Positions 1 to 5,594 of a stretch of 6,210 nt of DNA are shown here, piece by piece (position 1 is the first letter of the stretch; every line of letters begins with the position of its first letter). The notes below the pieces were generated by a model that searched no databases, had not been told where the DNA came from, and saw nothing but the letters and a program-made list of their open reading frames with translations. Where the stretch lies: the NCBI GenBank assembly GCA_039188505.1, contig JBCCZC010000354.1, forward strand, positions 1-6,210, given 5' to 3'. This DNA is from JBCCZC01 sp039188505. GTDB lineage: Bacteria; Pseudomonadota; Gammaproteobacteria; Xanthomonadales; SZUA-38. The translations under genes and the position numbers were made by a program.

Positions 1-477
1 CCGATCCTGGCGCACGCGAACCCCTCCCTGGGTCAGCACGGACTCATCGCTAAGGTAATCGAGCGGGACGGCAGCGTCTTCCAGCGAAAGGAGGTCCGGA
101 TCACCGTGATCCCGGACGAGGTCTTCGACAGCTGGACCGGTGTCACGGTCCGGCCACTCCGCTGTGCCGGGATGCCGGATGGCTCGTGCCTCCTATCCTT
201 CGATTTCCAGCACCGCTCCGTGGAGGCCGCCGATCGCCATCGCTTCAGCGCAGGCAATGCCGAGACGGGCGAGCCGTTCGAGATCCACGAGGCGCCCGTG
301 AGCCTGGACAGCAGCGACGGGTGCCTGCAGCGGTCCTCGGTGGTATTCCGTGCCGATCCGCACGGCGATATCGAGACCGGGACCGTGTATTTTCACTGGG
401 AGCGCGAGGACGCCGCTTCTACCGACGGCTTCAGGACCGTCCTGAGTGCTCGCGGGGCGATTCACGAAGGTCCGTGA
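1..477 (+). CDS. 3' end of an unrecognised protein gene (5'-truncated by window edge)
   Basis: The first reading frame is open from base 1 to a TGA at 475-477, so this is the last 158 residues of a gene that begins outside the window. A GTG at 106 could be called as a start, but the frame upstream is open and reads like protein, so an internal start is unlikely. The visible part begins with a stretch of the type GxHxLxAxVxxxDGxxxxxxxVxVxV (about residues 11-37), which resembles a beta strand pair of an Ig-like or other beta-sandwich domain. The rest has alternating hydrophobic residues and two cysteines about ten residues apart (SxDGC and RCAGMPDGSC regions), without a motif I recognise. It could be the end of an exported beta-rich protein, but this is a guess from pattern alone. 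It lies 38 nt upstream of the YciI-family gene and may be cotranscribed with it. Confidence 0.7.
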   Translation, partial: PILAHANPSLGQHGLIAKVIERDGSVFQRKEVRITVIPDEVFDSWTGVTVRPLRCAGMPDGSCLLSFDFQHRSVEAADRHRFSAGNAETGEPFEIHEAPVSLDSSDGCLQRSSVVFRADPHGDIETGTVYFHWEREDAASTDGFRTVLSARGAIHEGP

Positions 478-515
478 ACGAGTTCGCCGGAAACACTGCC
501 TGGAGATGAGCGCTG

Positions 516-809
516 GTGTATTTCACTCTCTTCTACGACTACGTTGACGATGTCCTCGAGCGGCGCGGACCGCACCGGGCCGAACATCTGGCGCTGGTCC
601 GCCGGTACGTCGAGCGCGGCGAGGTCGTGCTCGGCGGGGCCTACGCGGATCCCGTCGATGGCGCGGCGATCGTCTTCCGCGTCCATGACCGCGCCGCTAT
701 CGAAGCCTTCGTCGACCGTGACCCCTATGTTCGGGAAGGTCTGGTGACCGGCTGGTCGATCCGCGCGTGGACGGTGGTCGTGGGCGCGGCCCTGGATCCC
801 GAGGGCTGA
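516..809 (+). CDS. YciI-family protein
   Basis: This 97-residue protein matches the YciI-like family (ferredoxin-like alpha/beta fold, related to dimeric alpha-beta barrel and muconolactone isomerase-like proteins). Visible family marks are the opening strand MYFTLFYDY, the R/P-x-H-x-x-H pattern with His20 and His24, the G-x-x-x-x-GG turn at 35-41, a DG followed by a hydrophobic strand at 48-54, and the signature DPYVREGL at 69-76 followed by a strand ending in W85. The His and Asp69 form the conserved putative catalytic pair of the family, but the physiological reaction of most members is unknown and I assign none. The start is GTG at 516, because family members begin with this strand right at the N-terminus and GGAG lies at 502-505; the nearby ATG at 506 is out of frame. 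Length is normal for a single-domain member. Confidence 0.9.
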   Translation: MYFTLFYDYVDDVLERRGPHRAEHLALVRRYVERGEVVLGGAYADPVDGAAIVFRVHDRAAIEAFVDRDPYVREGLVTGWSIRAWTVVVGAALDPEG

Positions 810-823
810 GGCGACGACCGCGG

Positions 824-837
824 GCCCGGCGCCGGGC
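824..837. terminator. 14-bp GC palindrome after the YciI gene, possible weak terminator
   Basis: GCCCGGCGCCGGGC is a perfect palindrome lying 14 nt after the YciI-family stop codon. Folded with a four-base loop it gives a five-pair GC stem. No run of T follows, so it is not a canonical intrinsic terminator; it could instead stabilise the 3' end or be chance in GC-rich DNA. Confidence 0.3.
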
Positions 838-881
838 AGTGGATCGCAGCATCTGAACTCTCCGGATCTGCGTCCGCCCGG

Positions 882-887
882 TATACT
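882..887 (+). promoter_or_regulatory. candidate -10 element for the glycosyltransferase gene
   Basis: TATACT at 882-887 matches the sigma-70 -10 consensus in five of six bases and stands out in otherwise GC-rich sequence. It lies 30 nt before the ATG at 918, in the 108-nt gap after the YciI gene. No good -35 hexamer is seen 16-18 nt upstream; CTGAAC at 853-858 is too far. The gap also follows a GC hairpin, which is consistent with a new transcription unit starting here. Confidence 0.4.
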
Positions 888-917
888 GGGCGCCGACGCC
901 CTGAGCCCCTTTCGTCC

Positions 918-1988
918 ATGACCACCTCCTCCAGTAACGGCATCCGGCCCATCGCCGTGCGCTTTGGCGCGCTCGGTGACATGGTGATGTTCCGTCCCGT
1001 CCTGGAGGCGTTGGCGGCGCGCTGGGGCGCCCCCGTGGACCTCATCACGTCCGGCGCCTGGACGCCCGCCGTGCTCGGAGATCTCGAAGCGGTCGGCGAC
1101 CTGGTGCAGATGCCCGGGACCCGGCGGCGCCCCTTCTGGCTGTCGCCGGCGAAGCGTCGGCTGGTGGACTGGCTGACGGCCCGGCAAGAAGCGCCGGTCT
1201 TCATCTTCGAGCGCAATCAGAAGTTCGACGAATTCCTCGTTCGCGCGAAGGTGCCGTCGGACCGGATCGCGCGCCTCCCCGCATCGGTCCATCACGGCCA
1301 CGACATCGACCTGCAGGTGAGCCTCGCGCGCACGTCGCTCGCCCCGCTGCGCCCGATTGCTGATGACCTGCAGCCGGGGTGTCCTGCGCTGCCCGTCAGC
1401 ATCGAGGCCCGCGAGGGGGCGACAGCCTGGCTTGCCGAGGAGGGTTTCGACCGCGGCCCGGTCGTCCTCGTGCAGCCCGGGAACAAGAAGACGATGCGGG
1501 CGGGCCGGCTCGATCGCGCCTCGAACCGCAAATACTGGCCGATCGAGCACTGGGGCACGCTCATTCAGGGTGTTCGGGAAACGCTGCCGGACGCGATGGT
1601 GCTCGTCTGCGGCGTACCGGCGGAGCAGGCCTTCGCGGCCGAGATCGCAGAGGCAGGTGGGCTATCGGCGAATCACGCCGTGGCCGACCGGCTGCCGCTG
1701 GAGCGGCTGTTCGCCGTGCAGACGCTCGCCCATTCGATGATCTCCGTGGATACGGGCCCCGCGCATACGGCCGCCGCGGTCGGGTGTCCGGCCACCGTCT
1801 TCTTCGGTCAGACCAACCCCATCCGCCATCTGCCACGAGGGAGCGCGCCCGTTGTGGGGGTGCTGCACGACGGCCTGTTCGACCCGGAGGATCCCCATTG
1901 GACGCCCGTTCGACTCGAGGACGTCGCGCCGGAGCGGGTACTGGAGGGCTGGCGTCGCCTCTGTGACTCGATCCGGAGCCCGGCCTGA
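918..1988 (+). CDS. glycosyltransferase family 9 (heptosyltransferase-type)
   Basis: This 356-residue protein is a GT-B fold glycosyltransferase of family 9, the family of ADP-heptose:LPS heptosyltransferases WaaC, WaaF and WaaQ, which act on the inner leaflet side of the cytoplasmic membrane. The N-terminal motif RFGALGDMVM (15-24) holds Asp21, at the place of the conserved catalytic acidic residue of heptosyltransferases. The second Rossmann domain starts near 181 with VVLVQPGNKK, followed by KYWPIEHW (205-212). The strongest mark is the nucleotide-sugar signature SVDTGPAHTAAAVGCPATVFFG (276-297), with Asp278 and His283. Length is typical. The start ATG at 918 has no good Shine-Dalgarno sequence, but it places the first strand about ten residues in, as expected. 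No lipopolysaccharide core genes adjoin it, so donor and acceptor cannot be named: heptosyl transfer to lipid A-core is the likely role, but another surface glycan is possible. Confidence 0.9.
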   Translation: MTTSSSNGIRPIAVRFGALGDMVMFRPVLEALAARWGAPVDLITSGAWTPAVLGDLEAVGDLVQMPGTRRRPFWLSPAKRRLVDWLTARQEAPVFIFERNQKFDEFLVRAKVPSDRIARLPASVHHGHDIDLQVSLARTSLAPLRPIADDLQPGCPALPVSIEAREGATAWLAEEGFDRGPVVLVQPGNKKTMRAGRLDRASNRKYWPIEHWGTLIQGVRETLPDAMVLVCGVPAEQAFAAEIAEAGGLSANHAVADRLPLERLFAVQTLAHSMISVDTGPAHTAAAVGCPATVFFGQTNPIRHLPRGSAPVVGVLHDGLFDPEDPHWTPVRLEDVAPERVLEGWRRLCDSIRSPA

Positions 1989-2001
1989 CGCGTCAGGCCG
2001 G
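1980..2001. terminator. perfect 22-bp palindrome over the glycosyltransferase stop, terminator-like hairpin
   Basis: CCGGCCTGACG followed by CGTCAGGCCGG is a perfect inverted repeat. It can fold into a nine-pair stem with loop CGCG. The stop codon TGA (1986-1988) lies in the left arm. It sits at the end of a gene and in a convergent junction, where a bidirectional terminator is expected, but neither strand has a T run after the stem. It may therefore act as a Rho-assisted or U-tract-less terminator, or as a 3'-end stabilising stem. Confidence 0.45.
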
Positions 2002-2120
2002 ATCGTCTCGGTGGCGGCAATCGGAACCGGCGTGGCTGAGGGGGAGCCTGCGCACCCCCGGCTGCCGTCGCCTACTGACCGCAGATCGTCGCAGAGACTG
2101 CACGCCGGCGGGCGCTGCAA
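1989..2120. other. convergent intergenic region
   Basis: These 132 nt separate the stop of the glycosyltransferase gene on the plus strand from the stop of the HiPIP gene on the minus strand. Apart from the right arm of the palindrome at 1980-2001, I see no gene, no canonical intrinsic terminator with a T run on either strand, and no RNA gene. Confidence 0.6.
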
Positions 2121-2618
2121 TCAGGCCGGTTTTGCGACCCAGGACGAACACCATCCCTCGGCGTTGACGAGCTTGCCCGCGAAGATCGGGCAGGCACCCC
2201 ATTCGCCGCCGCCCTGGAAGAGCGCGCAGTTGGCGCAGACGGCGTTCGCCGCGCGTTGGGGGTACTTCGCGGCATCGACGTCGGCGGCGTCGTGCCGATA
2301 GCCAAGGGCCTGGGCCGTCGCGTCTGCCTCATCGAGCTGCGACGCGTCGGCGGGTGCTGCGGGAGTCGCCTCTGCGGTGGTGTCCGGCGCGGCGGGTTCG
2401 GCCGGTGAGTCGGCAGGTGCCTCGGCGGCGACCTCGCCTGCAGGCTCCGCGGCTGGCGCGGTCTCGGCCGGCGCCTCGGGCGCGGGAGCGGCGGGCTCGG
2501 TCTGCGCCGTCGAGGCCGGCTCGTCCCCACCGCAGCCAGCCAGGCCCAGCACGGGCAGGGCGGCGGCAACGGCCAGCACTTCACGACGCGAAACGGACTT
2601 GCGAATCTTCTGGGGCAT
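2121..2618 (-). CDS. high-potential iron-sulfur protein (HiPIP), Tat-exported putative lipoprotein
   Basis: HiPIPs are small one-electron carriers with a [4Fe-4S] cluster that work outside the cytoplasmic membrane. The C-terminal 75 residues are a clear HiPIP domain: ALGY with the conserved Tyr107, then D-x-x-KYPQR, and four cluster cysteines Cys128, Cys131, Cys143 and Cys157 in the spacing C-x2-C-x11-C-x13-C, with aromatic residues F134, W140, W156 and W160 around the cluster. The N-terminus has a twin-arginine motif SRREVL (10-15), a hydrophobic stretch, and a lipobox LAGC with Cys29, followed by GGD. Residues 32-91 are an Ala/Pro/Glu-rich, disordered-looking linker, so the protein (165 aa) is much longer than the usual processed HiPIP of about 50-90 aa. 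I chose ATG at 2618; an in-frame TTG at 2624 would add two residues. No Shine-Dalgarno sequence is seen before either. It is the last gene of the minus-strand run, 36 nt after the protease gene. The domain call is firm; lipid anchoring is inferred. Confidence 0.92.
   Translation of the reverse strand: MPQKIRKSVSRREVLAVAAALPVLGLAGCGGDEPASTAQTEPAAPAPEAPAETAPAAEPAGEVAAEAPADSPAEPAAPDTTAEATPAAPADASQLDEADATAQALGYRHDAADVDAAKYPQRAANAVCANCALFQGGGEWGACPIFAGKLVNAEGWCSSWVAKPA
2348..2525 (-). other. Ala/Pro/Glu-rich linker of the HiPIP
   Basis: This segment encodes about 60 residues almost only of Ala, Pro, Glu, Thr, Asp and Ser, between the lipobox and the folded HiPIP domain. It is low-complexity, without regular units, and probably forms an extended flexible stalk. 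Its composition resembles that of the longer linker in the DUF1631 gene of the same operon. Confidence 0.75.
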
Positions 2619-2625
2619 GATCAAC

Positions 2626-2638
2626 GGTTCGCCGAACC
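2626..2638. other. small stem-loop between the protease and HiPIP genes
   Basis: GGTTC and GAACC form a five-pair stem with a three-base loop in the 36-nt gap upstream of the HiPIP start. On the minus strand it ends 7 nt before the ATG, where a ribosome binding site would be expected but none is seen. It may affect HiPIP translation or be chance. Confidence 0.25.
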
Positions 2639-2654
2639 CGAGGAGGAGCAGATG

Positions 2655-4028
2655 TCACGGCTTTGCGATGGCCGGGGCCGACCTCACGGTTTCCGTCCCC
2701 GGTTCGAAGCTGTCGGTGAACAACGGTGCCTGCAGGGCCGCCGGCAGATCCGAGCCATCGATCGTCGTCGTGTCGCTGCCCGCTGGATCGAGCCATGGCT
2801 CGAGCCGTTGCGTCGCGTTGGTACCGCCAGACCAGGCGCGCGCCAGCCGTCCGTAGCAGTCGAAACCGTCCCGGTTGCTGCAGGCGGCCGCGCCGCCCGA
2901 GAGCAGGCCGATCACGCGACCGGTTGCCGCATCCAGCAAGGCGGACCCGGACGAGCCTCGCTCGGTGGTGCCGCGTTCCCAGGCGCCGACGTACCAATGG
3001 GTGTCGCCGGTGCCGTTGACGATGCAACTCGGTCCCCGCGAGGGCGCGTCGTCGTCGAAGGCGATCGCCTTCTCGTCGACGCCCGGATGATGGATGCCAA
3101 CGGTGGTCGCAGGCGCAAGATCGGTGCGGTCCCAACCGGCGAAATGGACGTCGAATTCCGTTGGGGGGCGAGCAGACAGTTCGAGCAGGGCGAAATCGAC
3201 GTCCTCGCGCGCAGCGACGAGCCGGGCGCCGGAGACACTCTGGAGGCGGCTCCCGCCCCCGAGCTGACCGCAGGCCGGCGACTCGTAATTCCATAAGGTC
3301 ACAACGCTGGGCGCGTTGGTCGTGCTCACCCGGCAATGGAACGCCGTCAGGAACCACGGGCGAAAACTGCCTTCGGCGTCCATGATCAGCGTGCCCGTGC
3401 AGGCGTCGACGCCGTTGATGGTGTATGCCGCCACGGCCCGGATCTCGTCGTCGAAGGGTTCGGCCTCCGGGCAGGTCACGTCGATGTTGCAGAAGCCCTG
3501 CTTGGCGAGGCCCGGGCCGCCGCCGCGGCGGTACACGTCGCGAAACCCCGCGCCCGCGTGGGTCAGCACGAAGCCCAGGGTCTCCTCAGCGGCAGCGGGG
3601 ACGGTGACCTCGATCCGAGCCGTTTCGCCCGGAACGGGTGGCGTCCAGAGCTGACCGGCCGTGAGGTCTGCCGCGTCGAAGGGCCCGACGGAAAGGCCGT
3701 CCTCGCCGGTCAGCGTGAGGGAGGCGCCGTTGGGAAACGATGCCTTGCGCAGACCGATGTTGATGTCGGTCGCGCCCGGTGCCGACAGCACGAGTTTCCA
3801 GCGCGCGGTCCGGCCCTCGCGGGTCCAGCGACCGGCCTGCGCCGGCGAGAGATGCAGCTGATGGGGGCGGGCGAATCGGAGCGGTGCGGCTTTCGCGGCG
3901 CTGCGATCGGCCGCAACACGCGCCGCCTTCGCGTCCATGGCGGGCAGATGAATGATGGCGGGGGGCGCTTCGGCGGTAGCCTCGAGCTGAACCAGCAGCG
4001 CGAGTCCGGCCAGCAGCGCCCGACTCAT
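2655..4028 (-). CDS. secreted lysyl-endopeptidase-like serine protease (trypsin fold)
   Basis: This 457-residue preproprotein belongs to the chymotrypsin-fold serine peptidases and is most like bacterial lysyl endopeptidases (Achromobacter protease I type, MEROPS S1). Residues 1-21 are a signal peptide ending TAEA. Residues about 22-174 look like a propeptide, and the mature enzyme should begin shortly before QGFCNIDVTCP (177-187). The triad is complete: His231 in LTAFHC, Asp278 in DVDFALLEL, Ser360 in RGSSGSAL. Cys180, 186, 210, 232, 253 and 383 match the six disulfide cysteines recalled for protease I, four of them at one constant offset. Asp390, two residues before YGRL, sits where protease I has its Lys-selecting Asp, suggesting cleavage after lysine. 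Cys335 and Cys391 are extra and may pair. The catalytic domain ends near WLDP (412-415); a short tail with LFTDSFEPG follows. The start overlaps the DUF1631 stop by one base (TGATG), so translation is probably coupled. Likely secreted to the periplasm or outside the cell. Confidence 0.93.
   Translation of the reverse strand: MSRALLAGLALLVQLEATAEAPPAIIHLPAMDAKAARVAADRSAAKAAPLRFARPHQLHLSPAQAGRWTREGRTARWKLVLSAPGATDINIGLRKASFPNGASLTLTGEDGLSVGPFDAADLTAGQLWTPPVPGETARIEVTVPAAAEETLGFVLTHAGAGFRDVYRRGGGPGLAKQGFCNIDVTCPEAEPFDDEIRAVAAYTINGVDACTGTLIMDAEGSFRPWFLTAFHCRVSTTNAPSVVTLWNYESPACGQLGGGSRLQSVSGARLVAAREDVDFALLELSARPPTEFDVHFAGWDRTDLAPATTVGIHHPGVDEKAIAFDDDAPSRGPSCIVNGTGDTHWYVGAWERGTTERGSSGSALLDAATGRVIGLLSGGAAACSNRDGFDCYGRLARAWSGGTNATQRLEPWLDPAGSDTTTIDGSDLPAALQAPLFTDSFEPGTETVRSAPAIAKP
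2697..2723 (-). other. C-terminal LFTDSFEPG motif of the protease
   Basis: Residues 436-444, after the catalytic domain and a short linker. Motifs of the form [LI]F-x-D-[GS]-FE-x-G recur near the C-termini of exported proteins in some gammaproteobacteria such as Wenzhouxiangella and Lysobacter relatives, as far as I recall. Function unknown; a sorting or processing tag is possible. Confidence 0.35.
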
Positions 4029-5590
4029 CAGGCCGTTTCCCGGACGAGCCGCGCCTCGCGGGCCGCGAAGTTGGCGCGGAGCTCGTCGAAGTTCATATCG
4101 GCCACCTTGATGCCGCGATCGTCGACGAAAAGCAGGTTCCGCGAGATCGGACTGACCCAGGAGAGCTTCGCTCGCACCTTGTCACCGCCCTCCCGGACGA
4201 ACTCGAACCAGTCACCCTTGCGGACCTCGACCCCCCCGATGTTCCAGGACGGGTCCGCTGGCGCCTCCGGCGGCGGTGCGGGCGTCTCTGCAGGGACGTT
4301 GAGGTAGGGCTTGGCTGGCGGCAGCTCCTCAGCGATTTCGGGCGCCGCCGTCTCAGTTTCCGCCGCGGCGCTGGCCGCCGCGGGAACGGTTTCTGGGGCA
4401 GGTTCGGGTGCGCGCACCGGTTTCGGGGCGCTCGCAGTCGGCTTGGCTTCCGCGGGTTCTGGCGCCGGCCTCCCTGGGGGTGCGCGTCTGGATGGATTGC
4501 GCTTGGCGGGTTTCTCCGTGGGCGACGCTGCCGCCGGCGTCGAGGGCGGCGCCGGCCGCTGAGCAGGCGCCGGCTCGGGCGATCGCGGCTTCGCTGCCTG
4601 GGCGGTCGGCTTCGGCTGAGCGGGCAGCGGTTCCGGTGACTGCGCGGCTGGCGTCGGCTCGGCGGGCAGCGGTTTCGGTGCCTGTGCCGGCGCGGTCGGC
4701 GTCGGTTCGGCGGGCGGCGCTTCCGATGCCTGAGCGGTTGCCGTCGGCTCGTCGGGCGGCGCGGCCGGTTCCGGCGCGGCCGGCGATGACGCCTCGGTGG
4801 CCGGCCGCACGGCGACGACGAGCTCGTCGAGAAAGCGATGTCCCTCTTCCTCCGTGAAGCCCACCATGCCCAGCCCCTCGACGAGCCTCGCGCGGAGCTT
4901 TCCCGGGAGATCCTTGCTGCCGGAGGACCATTTGGTAAGGTCCTGCGCCGTGCGAATCGCCCGCGTCGTAGCCATGGCGTCTTGCCCGTGCCGAACGCAC
5001 TCGAGCACGATCACGTTTTGCCACGGACCACTGAGCAGCTCGGCGATCGGTGGCGGTGGGGCGAGGCGCTCGATCATGTTGGCGATGATGCGATCCGCTG
5101 CCACGCGGCTGTCGTCCAGGCGGCCCCGGGCGGCTTCCGCCTGGGCCGCGCGCTTCTTCGCGATCTCCGCCCGGCGGCGCTGCCGCTTCTGGAAGCCGTC
5201 GCAGTCCTGGCCGATCTTCTTCAGCACCGCATCGCTCGCACTGTCGAGATCGGCGAGCTGCGCGACCATCCCTTCCAGGTGTCGGCGCCAGGCTGTCTGC
5301 TCCTTTTCCTCCCCAGGCCGGTCGGATACGAAGCGTCCCAGGGCCTCGAGCGTCGCGCCGAAGGGGTGATCGTCGGCAAGGACGCGGCTGTCGAGGATCG
5401 TCAGGTTGGCGCTGGCCTCGATGAGACGCTCGACCGCGGGTCTGAGCTCGGCGTCCTTGGCAAGCGGCTCGGCAAAGGCCAGTCGTTCATGGAGGGGTTC
5501 GAGCAGCTGCAAGGCCATCTGGCCATACAGCTCTCCGTCGCGGTCGGTCGTCGCCGCGACGAGCTTGTCGATGACCTGGGCCGTCAGCAT
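4028..5590 (-). CDS. DUF1631-family protein, short form with Ala/Pro-rich linker
   Basis: This 520-residue protein resembles the C-terminal part of DUF1631 proteins, a family of unknown function common in proteobacteria and sometimes mislabelled thymidine phosphorylase. Three parts are visible. Residues 1-262 are helical: PLHERLAFAEPL, then LTILDSRVLADDHPFGATLEALGRF (the family's HP...L region), a basic heptad-like helix at about 120-165, and SGPWQNVIVLECVRHG (187-202). Residues 264-447 are a low-complexity Ala/Pro/Glu/Thr linker. Residues 449-511 are a small beta-rich domain with VRKGDWFEF, KLSWVSPI and LLFVDDRGIKV, the conserved family end, which looks PilZ-like although the RxxxR c-di-GMP motif is not evident. 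Full-length members are, as I recall, about 700 residues or more; the N-terminal part is absent here. No signal peptide or membrane segment is seen, so it is probably cytoplasmic. The start ATG at 5590 lies 4 nt after the upstream stop, with no clear Shine-Dalgarno sequence. Confidence 0.8.
   Translation of the reverse strand: MLTAQVIDKLVAATTDRDGELYGQMALQLLEPLHERLAFAEPLAKDAELRPAVERLIEASANLTILDSRVLADDHPFGATLEALGRFVSDRPGEEKEQTAWRRHLEGMVAQLADLDSASDAVLKKIGQDCDGFQKRQRRRAEIAKKRAAQAEAARGRLDDSRVAADRIIANMIERLAPPPPIAELLSGPWQNVIVLECVRHGQDAMATTRAIRTAQDLTKWSSGSKDLPGKLRARLVEGLGMVGFTEEEGHRFLDELVVAVRPATEASSPAAPEPAAPPDEPTATAQASEAPPAEPTPTAPAQAPKPLPAEPTPAAQSPEPLPAQPKPTAQAAKPRSPEPAPAQRPAPPSTPAAASPTEKPAKRNPSRRAPPGRPAPEPAEAKPTASAPKPVRAPEPAPETVPAAASAAAETETAAPEIAEELPPAKPYLNVPAETPAPPPEAPADPSWNIGGVEVRKGDWFEFVREGGDKVRAKLSWVSPISRNLLFVDDRGIKVADMNFDELRANFAAREARLVRETA
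4250..4801 (-). repeat. Ala/Pro/Glu linker with degenerate ~14-16-residue repeats
   Basis: The segment encodes residues 264-447 of the DUF1631 protein, nearly free of hydrophobic residues. Between about 4588 and 4765 it holds imperfect tandem units built on PPAEPTPTA-, LPAEPTPAAQ- and LPAQPKPTAQ-type blocks, 42-48 bp each. At the DNA level the units share GCGGTCGGCGTCGGTTCGGC-like cores on the plus strand. The unit divergence suggests old repeat expansion rather than a recent array. It probably forms a disordered tether between the helical and beta-rich domains. Confidence 0.7.
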
Positions 5591-5594
5591 CGCA

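Noticed and set aside
462..1550. 362-residue open frame on the minus strand opposite the YciI and glycosyltransferase genes
   Set aside because: It lies antisense to two genes with clear family motifs, spans the intergenic gap, is Arg/Gly/Pro-rich as expected of GC-rich shadow frames, and shows no domain.
2652..3296. Plus-strand 214-residue frame with a strong AGGAGG five bases before its ATG
   Set aside because: The Shine-Dalgarno and ATG are striking, but the frame is antisense to the conserved catalytic domain of the protease, has no recognisable motif and an Arg/Gly-rich shadow composition.
3336..4307. 323-residue plus-strand frame across the protease and the end of the DUF1631 gene
   Set aside because: Antisense to two supported genes; composition and lack of motifs fit a shadow frame.
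4588..4765. Possible CRISPR or tandem DNA array
   Set aside because: The units are imperfect, in frame and coding for Ala/Pro repeats inside a protein; there are no constant repeats with unique spacers.
4353..5024. 223-residue minus-strand frame overlapping the DUF1631 linker
   Set aside because: Another frame of the same low-complexity GC-rich repeat region; Arg/Ala/Gly only, no domain.
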